DNA of 64,000 nucleotides from Dethiobacter sp. (GTDB lineage: Bacteria; Bacillota; Dethiobacteria; Dethiobacterales; Dethiobacteraceae), in NCBI GenBank assembly GCA_020725465.1, contig DYEY01000063.1:1-64000 (forward strand). The letters are read 5' to 3'. The translations under genes and the position numbers were made by a program. Positions 8,454-17,225 of the stretch are shown here, piece after piece. Under the pieces are notes generated by a model, which saw only the letters and a program-made list of their open reading frames with translations, searched no databases and was not told the DNA's origin. Numbering within the stretch: the stretch's first letter is position 1; every line of letters starts with the position of its first letter.

Positions 8454-11400
8454 ATGCCCAAAAAGACCCCCACACGTATCCTGGCCCTGACCAATATGGA
8501 CAATACGCTGGCTTTAAAGGAAGCGGTGGACGACCTGCTTGCAGAATACGGTACCGTACTGGAACTGAAAAAAATCTATTTTCAGGACTTCGAAGACCCG
8601 CAGGTGCCGCTTTGGGCCCTGGCGGAAGAAACAGCCAAAGCTGACATTATCCTGGTGGATGTGCGCGGCGACGTGCGGGTGGCCCGGGAGCTGAAAAACC
8701 TGCCGGGCATGGCTGGCAAGACGGTGGTGGTACTGATTGGCGGTGACCGTGAGCTGTTCGCCCTGACCAGCATGGGCAGGTTCAGGGGAACCAAGCTTTT
8801 CCGGCCGGGAGGGGGCCGGGAAAAAGAATTCGACGTCAGCGCCTATCTGCGCACCAAAAAGTTTTCCGCTCTCACCAAAAGGCTGGGAGCCTTCCTCCCC
8901 GTTGGTATGCTGGGCGATATGCGCAACTGGGTGCTGGCCCAGGAATATTATGCAGAGGGAGACACGGCCAACCTGAAAAACATGCTGCTGCTTCTGCTCA
9001 GAGAGTACGGCGGCCACGGCAATCTGAAGCCTCCCGCGCCGCCGCGGCGCCAGCCGGACTTCGGCCTTTATCTCCCGGGAGCGGGGATTATGACTGACAG
9101 GGATGCCTACTGCCGGGAAGCCGGCCACCGGGAAGGGCTGCCACTGGTAGGGGTGCTGATTTACGGCGGTATGCATTTTTATGATACCGCCCCGGTGGCG
9201 GACGTTCTTTTTGAGCACCTGCGGGACGAAGCTAACCTGCTTTGCGTATTCTCCCGGGTGGAATACAACCTGATGGCGCTGGAAAAATATTTGGCAGGGG
9301 TGGACCTGCTTATCAACCTGCAGTATTTCCGCCTGCACGGCGGGCCTTATGGCGGCGACCCCGAACCGACCTACCGCCTGCTGGAAAAAATGGACGTGCC
9401 GGTACTGACCGGGCTGCGCGCCTTTGAAACAGAAACAGCAAAATGGCAAGAGGACAGCCGGGGCCTGAGCCCCCTGGAAATAATTCTGGGCATTACCCTG
9501 CCCGAGCTGGACGGCGCCATCGAACCTGTTTTTGTTTCAGCCATGGAGTCTTTTGCCGACTCCCAGATCGGCAAGGTAAAACGGCAGGCCGTGCTGGAGG
9601 AGCGCATAATCAGACTGGGCCGGCGGGCCCTGTCTTGGCTGGCCCTGCGCCGTAAACCCGCCAGCGAAAAAAGGGTAGCGGTTTTGACTTATGATTACCC
9701 GCCCGGGGAAAGCAACCTGGCTTCCGCCGGTTACCTGGACGTTTTCGCCAGCCTGGAAGTATTCCTGCGTGAGCTGCGGCAAAACGGCTACCGGCTGGAA
9801 CTGCCCACTGTGCCCCTGTCCCGTTTCTTCCTGCAGGAAGGGCTGGTAAACACCCCCCAGTACGGCCAAAAGGGCGGCCTGCGCCTGCCCCTGTCCCTTT
9901 ACCGTCAGTGGTTTGCCTGCCTGCCACGGGAAGTGCAGCAACGGGTAGTCAGCCGTTTCGGGGAGCCTCCCGGTGAAATCATGGTGGAAAACGGGGAGCT
10001 GGTGTTGCCCGCCTATATCACCGGCAATATCCTTTTAGGTGTCCAGCCTTCCCGCGGTGTCCACGAAAATCCCGAAGCGGCATACCATGACCGGGACCTG
10101 CCTCCCACTCACCAGTATCTGGCTTATTATTTATACCTGCAAAAAGAGTTCCGGGCCGACGCCGTCATCCATTTTGGCATGCACGGTACCCTGGAATTCA
10201 ACCGGGGCAAAGAGGTGGCCCTCTCGCCGGAATGTTTCCCCGACCTGCTGATTGGCGAAATGCCCCATATTTATTATTACTGGATTGGCAACACCGCCGA
10301 GTCCACCATCGCCAAGCGGCGTGCGTATGCCCTGTGCCTTTCCCACGGCTCTCCCCCTGTTAAAAACTCTGGCCTTTACGAAAACTACCTGGTCTTGGAA
10401 GATTTGCTGGACCAGTGGGAAACCGGTCAGGACGGGGCGATCCTGTCCCAAATCAGCGAGCTGGCGGCCGGGCTGCGCCTGGAGGGCGACCCGCAGCACC
10501 TGCGGCGGGAGCTTTGCCGCCTGAAGCGCCGCCTGATTCCTGACGGCCTGTATGTGATGGACAGGGTATGGCAGGAGAATGAGCTTGCCGCCTACCTGTA
10601 CGGTGTGCTCCGCCACGACCGTGAATTTCCCTCCCTGCTTAAGATACTGGCCCGGGAAGAGGGGCTCGAATGGGAAGACATAAAAGGGACCGCCCGGGGC
10701 GACAGCATTGAGACCACCGCCCGGGAACTGGCCCTGGACCTGGTAAGGGGGCAGGCTCCCTCCTGGTTGCCTCCTGGCTACGCTGCCCAGGCGGCGGAGC
10801 TGGTGGCCCGCCTGAACCGGCCCCGGGAAAGGGAAAACCTGCTTAGGGCGCTGGAAGGACGTTATATCCTGCCCGCCAGGGGCGGAGACCCGGTAAGGGA
10901 CCCGGAAGTTTACCCCTCAGGAAGGGCCATGTATGCCTTTGACCCCCGCCTGATCCCCACCGTGGCGGCCCAGAACCGGGGCCGCGAAGCGGTGCAGAAG
11001 CTGTTGTCCACCCTCCGGGACAAAAACGGCCGCTATCCGGAAACGGTGGCGCTGGTCCTGTGGGGCTTTGAGACCATGAAAACAGGCGGTGACACCATTG
11101 CTGCCATCCTGGAGCTGCTGGGGGTACGCCTGCGCAGGAAGAGCGCCTGGTTCAGGGAGCTGGAGGTAATACCGCTCACAGAGCTGGGCAGGCCCCGCAT
11201 CGACGTTATGGTCAACATCTGCGGTATCTTCCGGGACACGTTCGCCACCCACATCGACCTGCTTAACCGGGCCGTGGAGCTGGTGGCCGGCCTGCCGGAG
11301 CCGGAGGCGGAAAACTATATACGCAGGCACCGCCTGCAGCTGGAACCGAGGCTGGGCCGGCTGGCGCAGGCCCGCATCTTCGGGCCCGCCCCTGAAGAGT

Positions 11401-12077
11401 ACGCCACCTCCCTCACTTCCCTGATAGAAAGCGGTAACTGGTCCAAAGAAGAAGAGCTGGCAGACAGTTTCCACCGCAGCATGTCTTACGCTTATCTGCC
11501 GGGCAGGGCGGAACAAACCGGGGAAGCCTACCGCGAAGTGCTGCAGACGGTGGAAGCCATCGTGCAGGAACGGGATAACACGGAGTACGAGGTAACGGAC
11601 CTGGACCATTACTATGAGTTCATGGGTGGGCTGGCCGGCAGCCTGCGCCGCGGTACCGGCAGGGAAGCGCAAATTATGGTCATTGACACCACTGAGGAAG
11701 AGGTGGTGGTGGAAGACCTTAAAATCTGCCTGGAGCGGGCCTCCCGTACCCGTCTTTTTAATCCCTCCTGGCTGGAGGGGATGCTGAGGCACGACTTTCA
11801 CGGCGCCAAAAAAATAAAAGACCGGGTGGAGTACCTGTTGGGGTTTGCCGCCACCACCAACCAGGTGGAAAGCTGGGTATTTGACCAAGTGGCTGACCGC
11901 CTGCTTTTTGACGGCGAGACGCGGCGCCGCCTGCAGCAAAATAACCCTTACGCCGCGGTGAAAATCGGTGAGCTGCTCATGGAGACGGAGCGGCGGGGCT
12001 ACTGGCAGGCCGACCGACAAAAACTGGACAACCTGCGCGGCCTGCTGCTGGAGATGGAAGGAGAAGCAGAGCGGTAA
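8454..12077 (+). CDS. Cytosolic CobN/ChlH-type chelatase large subunit
   Basis: A porphyrin-binding subunit homologue of 1207 residues, similar in length to CobN and BchH. The central conserved block reads HFGMHGTLEF, then FPDLLIG and TIAKRRAYA; the C-terminal domain has ELGRPRIDVMVNICGIFRDTF. Relative to the usual block (HGTxEWLPGK, NNPGEG) it has FNRGK and GNTAES, so it is a divergent member. No signal peptide or membrane span is seen, so it is cytosolic. ATG 8454 sits eight bases after GAGGAGG; an upstream GTG at 8433 overlaps the ribosome site and is less likely. Metal and tetrapyrrole are unknown. Anaerobes usually insert cobalt early with CbiK/CbiX and do not need an ATP-dependent cobaltochelatase. 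Confidence 0.85.
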   Translation: MPKKTPTRILALTNMDNTLALKEAVDDLLAEYGTVLELKKIYFQDFEDPQVPLWALAEETAKADIILVDVRGDVRVARELKNLPGMAGKTVVVLIGGDRELFALTSMGRFRGTKLFRPGGGREKEFDVSAYLRTKKFSALTKRLGAFLPVGMLGDMRNWVLAQEYYAEGDTANLKNMLLLLLREYGGHGNLKPPAPPRRQPDFGLYLPGAGIMTDRDAYCREAGHREGLPLVGVLIYGGMHFYDTAPVADVLFEHLRDEANLLCVFSRVEYNLMALEKYLAGVDLLINLQYFRLHGGPYGGDPEPTYRLLEKMDVPVLTGLRAFETETAKWQEDSRGLSPLEIILGITLPELDGAIEPVFVSAMESFADSQIGKVKRQAVLEERIIRLGRRALSWLALRRKPASEKRVAVLTYDYPPGESNLASAGYLDVFASLEVFLRELRQNGYRLELPTVPLSRFFLQEGLVNTPQYGQKGGLRLPLSLYRQWFACLPREVQQRVVSRFGEPPGEIMVENGELVLPAYITGNILLGVQPSRGVHENPEAAYHDRDLPPTHQYLAYYLYLQKEFRADAVIHFGMHGTLEFNRGKEVALSPECFPDLLIGEMPHIYYYWIGNTAESTIAKRRAYALCLSHGSPPVKNSGLYENYLVLEDLLDQWETGQDGAILSQISELAAGLRLEGDPQHLRRELCRLKRRLIPDGLYVMDRVWQENELAAYLYGVLRHDREFPSLLKILAREEGLEWEDIKGTARGDSIETTARELALDLVRGQAPSWLPPGYAAQAAELVARLNRPRERENLLRALEGRYILPARGGDPVRDPEVYPSGRAMYAFDPRLIPTVAAQNRGREAVQKLLSTLRDKNGRYPETVALVLWGFETMKTGGDTIAAILELLGVRLRRKSAWFRELEVIPLTELGRPRIDVMVNICGIFRDTFATHIDLLNRAVELVAGLPEPEAENYIRRHRLQLEPRLGRLAQARIFGPAPEEYATSLTSLIESGNWSKEEELADSFHRSMSYAYLPGRAEQTGEAYREVLQTVEAIVQERDNTEYEVTDLDHYYEFMGGLAGSLRRGTGREAQIMVIDTTEEEVVVEDLKICLERASRTRLFNPSWLEGMLRHDFHGAKKIKDRVEYLLGFAATTNQVESWVFDQVADRLLFDGETRRRLQQNNPYAAVKIGELLMETERRGYWQADRQKLDNLRGLLLEMEGEAER

Positions 12078-12104
12078 CCACTTCCTCCGGTTTACCGTAC
12101 GTTT

Positions 12105-12455
12105 ATGCCTCTCGAACACAAACATTACACGCACGTCGTCTTTCGCGCTGTCGAGAACCGTGTGGCAATGGTCAAGGCGGACGGTGGCTATAATTCGGCG
12201 ATCATTGATCCCTACGGGCGCATCCATGCTCTGGCTGTTTTCCCTGAGGGCGGCGGAGCCACACTGGTGGCGGATATTCCCATCGGCAGCGGCAAGGGCA
12301 CGCTGACTACCCGCCTGGGTGACTGGATGGGCTGGCTGGGTCTGGCGGGGTTAGTTTTCTTTGCTTTTGGCAGCGGCTGGCTGGAGAAACGTGTTTCTGG
12401 CTGCCGCCCTGGCCCGCGGGGGCGGCCATGGTGCCGGGCGCGGTTTACTCGGTAG
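12105..12455 (+). pseudogene. C-terminal fragment of an apolipoprotein N-acyltransferase-like gene
   Basis: About 95 residues match the end of the nitrilase domain and the final membrane span of Lnt-type proteins: VFRAVENRVAMVKADGG, SAIIDPYGRIHAL, ATLVADIPIG, then a TRLGDWMGWLGLAGLVFFA span. The N-terminal 350-400 residues, including the catalytic Glu-Lys-Cys, are absent, and after residue 95 the frame goes into an Arg/Pro-rich tail typical of a wrong frame. There is no ribosome site at 12105. It is a relic lying between the chelatase and the ABC transporter operons. Confidence 0.7.
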
Positions 12456-12556
12456 ATTTTTTAAAAAAATTGAGAGGCTGAGGCAGGAAATCTAAGGTTT
12501 TTTATAGAAGAAAAAAAGTGCAGTTGAGGACAAAAGGGTGGTTATCCTCTTATTTT

Positions 12557-12594
12557 TTGCTCATGCAGTAGCACTAATTTTATAATAATAACAC
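12557..12594 (+). promoter_or_regulatory. Promoter of the Nik/Opp-type ABC transporter operon
   Basis: TTGCTC (12557-12562), 18-bp spacer, TATAAT (12581-12586). The 15 bases 12580-12594 are identical to 6401-6415 in the chelatase promoter and occupy the same place relative to the -35. The leader to the ATG at 12658 contains GGCATTGCCG, also present in the chelatase leader (6488-6497). Confidence 0.55.
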
Positions 12595-12657
12595 CGGTTT
12601 GCCGGGGCACCACTTCTGCCGCGGAGGCATTGCCGGATAAATTCAGGGGCTGAAATA

Positions 12658-14370
12658 ATGGACGGCAGCGACACAAAAAATATTTTGCTTGGCGTTAGGG
12701 AGTTAAGCGTGCACTATAAAACAAAGCATAATTTCCTCACCGCCTTAAATAAAATATCGTTCACCGTGAAAAACGGGGAAAATCACGGCATCATAGGGGA
12801 ATCGGGAAGCGGGAAAACAACGCTGGCCCTGTCTCTTTTGGGTTTGATCGGATTGCCGCACAGGGTGGAAGGGAAGATAACTGTCACAGGCAAAGAAATG
12901 CTCTCCCTTCCCGAACGAGACAAAAAAAAGCTGCGCTGGAAAACGATAGCCCTGGTTTTTCAGAATTCCCTGGATGTGCTAAATCCGGTTATGAAGGTTG
13001 GACAGCAGATTGTGGAGCCTTTAAAAGAAGCAGACGGTCTTACGGAAAGGGAGGCAGCTTCCGAAGCGGTAAGGCTGCTGGAGCTGGTGGGTCTGGAAGC
13101 ATTCTGGAAAGACGCATTTCCTTATCAGCTGTCTGGCGGCATGAGGCAACGGGTGCTTTTGTCCATGGCTTTGTCCTGCAGACCCCGGTTGCTTATTTTG
13201 GACGAACCCACCAGTTCGGTGGATGCTGTCACCAGGAAAAACCTGTTTGAATGTATCCGTAAGCTGCAAGAGAAAATGGGGTTCTCCATGTTGGTCATAT
13301 CCCATGACCTCTCAGTCATGTCGGACCTTACCGATAAAATGATGGTGCTTTACGGGGGAGAAATATTGGAAAAAGGGCTGACCCGGGAGGTGGTTGAAGA
13401 GCCGGCCCACAATTACACCAGGGGCCTTGTGAATTCTTCGGTCCAGGCCTTTCCTTACAAAGACCTCTGGGGTATTCCGGGAGAACCCCGCTATGGGACT
13501 AAAGGATGTGCCTTCCACAACAGGTGTACCCAGGCATTAACGGAATGCAGCGAGAAAAAGCCTTGGCTTGAGCTGGTTGCCGCTAACAGGGAGGTGGCCT
13601 GCCAGCGGGGAGGGATCGTCGACCTGCTTAAAGCAGATGGTATTACCAAAAGTTTTAAAGTCCGTCATACCTGTGTACAGGCGGTAAGGGCTGTATCGCT
13701 GCGAGTGCGCCACGGAGAGACAGTGGCTTTGGTGGGCAGGTCAGGCTCAGGCAAATCTACCCTTGCTCATATCCTCGCCGGATTTTTGCCGGCGGATAAA
13801 GGGGAAATCGTTTTTGACAACCAGGTAATCAAAGACAACGGGCCTGCTTGCCGGGAGGGAGGCATCCAGCTGGTTTTACAGGACCCTTTTAGCTCCTTAA
13901 GCCATAGGTTTACCGTTTCTGACGCGCTGCTTGAGCCTCTGCGGGTTAATAAAATCGGCTCACCGGAAGAGAGGACGGAACGGGTAAAAAGCGCATTAAG
14001 GGACGTCCAGCTCCCAGCTGATGATTCTTTCTTAAACAGGTACTGCTCCTCATTAAGCGGAGGACAAAGGCAAAGGGTTGCCATTGCCCGCGGGTTGGTT
14101 ATGAAGCCAAAGTTATTACTGGCCGACGAAATAACTACCATGCTGGATGTCTCGACCCAAGCCAACCTGTTGCGCCTGCTGAAAGGATTGCAGAACAGCA
14201 ACGGTTTTGCCATGGTTTTCATCACACATGATTTGCCGCTGGCCCGAAAAATAGCCGAAAGGATTATTGTTCTTCATCATGGAGCAATTATAGAGCAGGG
14301 ATCATCCAGTTATGTAACGGAAGATTCCTGCTGCTGTCTGACCAAAGAACTGATGGAGGCAGGTCTCTGA
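12658..14370 (+). CDS. Opp/Dpp/Nik-type ABC transporter, fused double ATPase
   Basis: The 570-residue ATP hydrolysing subunit combines the DppD and DppF (or NikD and NikE) halves in one chain. Domain 1: Walker A GESGSGKTT (about 56-64), LSGGMRQR, Walker B LLILDEPTSSVD, then the oligopeptide/nickel C-terminal extension with GCAFHNRC and conserved Cys. Domain 2: GRSGSGKST, LSGGQRQR, LLLADEITTMLD. It opens a five-gene run on the plus strand with two permeases, an FmdE-family gene and a lipoprotein. Substrate is unproved; nickel, a metal chelate or a peptide are all possible, with the island favouring a metal complex. Confidence 0.85.
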   Translation: MDGSDTKNILLGVRELSVHYKTKHNFLTALNKISFTVKNGENHGIIGESGSGKTTLALSLLGLIGLPHRVEGKITVTGKEMLSLPERDKKKLRWKTIALVFQNSLDVLNPVMKVGQQIVEPLKEADGLTEREAASEAVRLLELVGLEAFWKDAFPYQLSGGMRQRVLLSMALSCRPRLLILDEPTSSVDAVTRKNLFECIRKLQEKMGFSMLVISHDLSVMSDLTDKMMVLYGGEILEKGLTREVVEEPAHNYTRGLVNSSVQAFPYKDLWGIPGEPRYGTKGCAFHNRCTQALTECSEKKPWLELVAANREVACQRGGIVDLLKADGITKSFKVRHTCVQAVRAVSLRVRHGETVALVGRSGSGKSTLAHILAGFLPADKGEIVFDNQVIKDNGPACREGGIQLVLQDPFSSLSHRFTVSDALLEPLRVNKIGSPEERTERVKSALRDVQLPADDSFLNRYCSSLSGGQRQRVAIARGLVMKPKLLLADEITTMLDVSTQANLLRLLKGLQNSNGFAMVFITHDLPLARKIAERIIVLHHGAIIEQGSSSYVTEDSCCCLTKELMEAGL

Positions 14371-14371
14371 C

Positions 14372-15442
14372 ATGAGCAAGACAGGGTTACGGCTGTTTGA
14401 ATATCTGCTGGCTTTTCTGGTGATTGTCAGTTTAAACTTCGCCCTGCCCAGGATGATGCCCGGAGACCCTTTCCTGCATTATTCCGCTGAAGTCGACGAA
14501 ACGGTAGCATTTTATTCCAGGGAGCAGATACAGTATTTCCGGGAATATTACGGCCTTAACAGGCCGTTGCACCAGCAGTATGCGGCTTATCTCAAAGAAC
14601 TCGCCAGGGGAGACCTGGGCTTCAGTTATTACTACAAAGAAAACGTGCTCAGCATAATCTTGCGCAGGTTGCCCTGGACCTTGTTTCTGGTGGCAAGTGC
14701 CATGGTCTTTAGCATCGCCCTGGGAATAATCCTCGGTAGTTATTCAGCCTGGCGCAGGGACAAATGGCAGGACAGTGTGCTGTATACAGTTTTTATTGTT
14801 TTTTCCGAGATCCCGGCTTTTCTTGTGGGCTTGGCCCTGCTGATCTGGTTTGGAGCCGGGCTTGGACTGTTTCCCCTGGCGGGTGCGGTTACCCATTTTG
14901 CCCGGTATAACAATATCTGGGAAAGGGTAAAGGACATACTTCACCATGCGGCCCTGCCCGTTCTTACTTTGACTCTTGCCAGGACGGGAGGTATTTATCT
15001 TCTGGTGCGCAACAGCCTGGGAACGGTTCTGACCAAAGATTATATGCGTACAGCCAGAGCCAAAGGGCTAAAGGAGTTGAGGATCCGCTACAGCCATGCC
15101 CTGCGCAATGCCCTGATGCCACTGGTTACCCGCCTGGCCATTCAGCTGGGAGCCCTGCTGGGAGGAGCGATCCTGGCAGAAAACGTTTTTTCTTACCCGG
15201 GGGTCGGTGTTTTAATGCGCTCAGCAGTGGTAGTACGAGATTATCCTTTGATTCAGGGGATTTTTCTTGTCCTGGCGGTGGGGGTAATGGCGGCGAATGT
15301 GCTGGCGGACCTGGCCTACAGGTATCTTGACCCCCGGACGAGGCCGGCGGCTGTCACCGGCCGGGATGCCTGGAAAGTAAAAGTCACCACCTGGACAGGA
15401 GTCGGTTATGAACTTGAACTTAAAGATGATTCTTGCGGGTAG
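14372..15442 (+). CDS. ABC transporter permease, DppB/NikB family
   Basis: A 356-residue inner-membrane permease. It has the DppB layout: an N-terminal span, a periplasmic-type loop with PGDPF and YYGLNRPLHQQYAAYL, then five spans. The coupling motif is DYMRTARAKGLKELRIRYSHALRNALMP, the EAA loop of this family. The gene starts one base after the ATPase stop and overlaps the next permease by 35 bp, so translation is coupled. It pairs with the NikC-like subunit to form the translocation path. Confidence 0.88.
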   Translation: MSKTGLRLFEYLLAFLVIVSLNFALPRMMPGDPFLHYSAEVDETVAFYSREQIQYFREYYGLNRPLHQQYAAYLKELARGDLGFSYYYKENVLSIILRRLPWTLFLVASAMVFSIALGIILGSYSAWRRDKWQDSVLYTVFIVFSEIPAFLVGLALLIWFGAGLGLFPLAGAVTHFARYNNIWERVKDILHHAALPVLTLTLARTGGIYLLVRNSLGTVLTKDYMRTARAKGLKELRIRYSHALRNALMPLVTRLAIQLGALLGGAILAENVFSYPGVGVLMRSAVVVRDYPLIQGIFLVLAVGVMAANVLADLAYRYLDPRTRPAAVTGRDAWKVKVTTWTGVGYELELKDDSCG

Positions 15443-16283
15443 CCAGGCCGTCTGGTATAACCTGAAACCAACGGGAAAGATTTCGGTAATGATCCTGGCA
15501 ATGTTAATTGTTTTGGCGGTATTTGCCCCTCTGTTTACCTGGCTGCCTCATGACCGCTCTTCCGGGCCTCCCCTCTCGCCACCGAGGTTACCGCATCTTT
15601 TAGGGACCGATGACTTGGGAACGGACATCTGGGCCATGATCTGTTTTGGTGCCAGGGTAAGCCTGGCAGTGGGTCTTGGTACCGCTCTGCTGGCCGGTCT
15701 GGGAGGAGGCATTGTCGGGATGCTTGCCGCCTACCGTGGTGGTTGGACAGACAGGCTTTTGATGAGGATTATTGACATCATGATTGCCTTGCCCAGTTTA
15801 CCGGTGATGATAGTCCTGGCAGCTTTCTTTGGTCCCAGCCTGCTGAACATCGTTATGGTCCTTACCCTGTTTTCCTGGTCTGTGCCGGCCAGGGTAGTAA
15901 GGTCGGGGGCACTTTCCCTCAAGGAGCAGCCGTATATAAAAATGGCTGCCCATTACGGAGCCGGGACTTTTTATCTGCTGACACGGCATTTTATTCCCGA
16001 GTTGCTGCCCATAGTTACGGTGAGCATGATCAGGTTGGCCGGCATGGCTATCGTTACCGAAGCGTCCCTGGCCTTTCTGGGCCTGGGTGATCCCACCTCC
16101 AGGAGCTGGGGCTTAATTATCAACCACGCCGTAAATTTCAGGGGCATTTACTTTACGGATTTTTGGAAATGGTGGCTGTTTTATCCCTGGCTGTTTCTTA
16201 CCCTTTTGGTTACTTCCCTCGCCCTTTTGGGAAGAGACCTGGAAAGGATGGCTGACCCCCGGCTGGGAAGATTTACGAAATAA
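15408..16283 (+). CDS. ABC transporter permease, DppC/NikC family
   Basis: A 291-residue permease with six predicted spans. Family marks are LLGTDDLGTDIWAMICFGARVSL after the first span, the EAA loop around YIKMAAHYGAGTFYLLTRHFIPELLP, and EASLAFLGLGDPTSRSWG near the end. The ATG at 15408 has AGGAG seven bases upstream. This places the start inside the previous gene; ATG 15426 is a weaker alternative. It is the last gene before a 320-bp gap and the FmdE-family gene. Confidence 0.88.
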   Translation: MNLNLKMILAGSQAVWYNLKPTGKISVMILAMLIVLAVFAPLFTWLPHDRSSGPPLSPPRLPHLLGTDDLGTDIWAMICFGARVSLAVGLGTALLAGLGGGIVGMLAAYRGGWTDRLLMRIIDIMIALPSLPVMIVLAAFFGPSLLNIVMVLTLFSWSVPARVVRSGALSLKEQPYIKMAAHYGAGTFYLLTRHFIPELLPIVTVSMIRLAGMAIVTEASLAFLGLGDPTSRSWGLIINHAVNFRGIYFTDFWKWWLFYPWLFLTLLVTSLALLGRDLERMADPRLGRFTK

Positions 16284-16603
16284 GCCAGGTAAATCTGTGA
16301 TTGCAATAAATAATCTGCGCCCTTAAGGTAGCAATAATATCAATATCGTGTTACTGTTTTGGAAAATGCTCCGGTAGCCGGATGGCTTGATGGCTGGCGA
16401 CAAAAAATTTGAAAAAACGAGACGGAGGTGAAAGATATTGTTAAACTTCCGGGATGTTTGCGCTGCGTGGGCCGCTGTCCAGCTGCGGGGGAGCGAATGA
16501 CCAGAGGTTGTGAGAACAAAATATTTTCGTTTGCCGTGTTTGCTTTGCTCAGTCTGTTTGCTTAACGTGCCCAAAAAATATCCGATAGGGGGTGTTAATT
16601 ACC
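16284..16603 (+). other. Long gap inside the ABC transporter operon
   Basis: A 320-bp gap separates the NikC-like gene from the FmdE-family gene. It contains the small frame at 16428-16565 and a GC-rich TCCGGTAGCCGGA hairpin near 16369. No clear promoter or known riboswitch was recognised. It may carry an internal control element for the FmdE and lipoprotein genes. Confidence 0.35.
16428..16565 (+). CDS. Possible small Cys-containing membrane peptide
   Basis: A 45-codon frame from GTG 16428 encodes KLPGCLRCVGRCP, another Cys, and then a hydrophobic C-terminus (FSFAVFALLSLFA). It lies in the 320-bp gap between the permease and the FmdE-family gene. The GGAGGTG ribosome site overlaps the GTG, so it fits better a TTG at 16438 in another frame, which gives only 20 codons. 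Real translation is therefore uncertain. The four Cys within 25 residues before a membrane segment make it worth recording in a metal-handling operon. Confidence 0.25.
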   Translation: MKDIVKLPGCLRCVGRCPAAGERMTRGCENKIFSFAVFALLSLFA

Positions 16604-17212
16604 GTGGATAAAACCATGTGGGAAAAAGTAGTGGAATTTCATGGCCATGTCTGCCCTGGGTTGGCCATAGGCTACAAGGTGGCCGGGATTGCGCTGGAAC
16701 ACCTGCAGGAAAGCAGGGCGGAGGACGAGGAAGTAATGGCTGTTGTTGAAAATGACGCCTGCGGTGTAGACGCAATTATGGTTATGACAGGATGCACACT
16801 GGGTAAGGGCAACTTAATATTTAAAGATACCGGTAAACAGGTTTATACCTTTGGCAGCCGCAACTCAGAAAAAGCGGTCAGGATTTCGGTGAACGGGAAT
16901 ATCCTGCAGGGAAGCCGGGAAATAAGGGAGCTGCATAAAAAAATCATGGAGGATGCTGCCTCTGAGGCGGAAAAAGAAGCATACCAAATACTGCGCCAAC
17001 AAATAATTGATGATATTTTGAAGATGCCAGGCGGGCAGTTTGCTTCGGTCAAAGAAGTGGCCTTCGCAGTGCCCGGAAAGGCTCGTTTGTTTCCATCATT
17101 ACAATGCGGCTGCTGCGGCGAATATGCCATGGAGCCGAGAACAAGGAATCAAAACGGGAAAGTTGTCTGTCTGGATTGTTTTGATGATTATACAAGGACT
17201 ATAAAAGTATAG
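16604..17212 (+). CDS. FmdE-family protein (formylmethanofuran dehydrogenase subunit E-like)
   Basis: About 202 residues. The FmdE domain begins WEKVVEFHGHVCPGLAIGYKV, with the conserved His and Cys of the family, and continues with ENDACGVDAIMVMTGCTLGKGNL. The C-terminus is a zinc ribbon: CGCCGEYAME, then VVCLDCFDDY. FmdE proteins outside methanogens are common in anaerobes and are thought to bind metal, but no reaction is established. GGGGGTG lies nine bases before GTG 16604; GTG 16592 and ATG 16615 are alternatives. Placement between permease and binding-protein genes suggests a metal chaperone or sensor for the transported substrate. That is inference. Confidence 0.85.
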   Translation: MDKTMWEKVVEFHGHVCPGLAIGYKVAGIALEHLQESRAEDEEVMAVVENDACGVDAIMVMTGCTLGKGNLIFKDTGKQVYTFGSRNSEKAVRISVNGNILQGSREIRELHKKIMEDAASEAEKEAYQILRQQIIDDILKMPGGQFASVKEVAFAVPGKARLFPSLQCGCCGEYAMEPRTRNQNGKVVCLDCFDDYTRTIKV

Positions 17213-17225
17213 GGAAGGTGCCATA

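Noticed and set aside
10917-12227. Open frame of 436 codons on the minus strand
   Set aside because: It is antisense to the cytosolic CobN gene, rich in His/Gln/Pro from reversed GC-rich codons, with no recognisable domain.
16284-16427. Gap before the FmdE gene considered as a Moco riboswitch
   Set aside because: Only a short TCCGGTAGCCGGA hairpin is seen; the conserved Moco core could not be identified.
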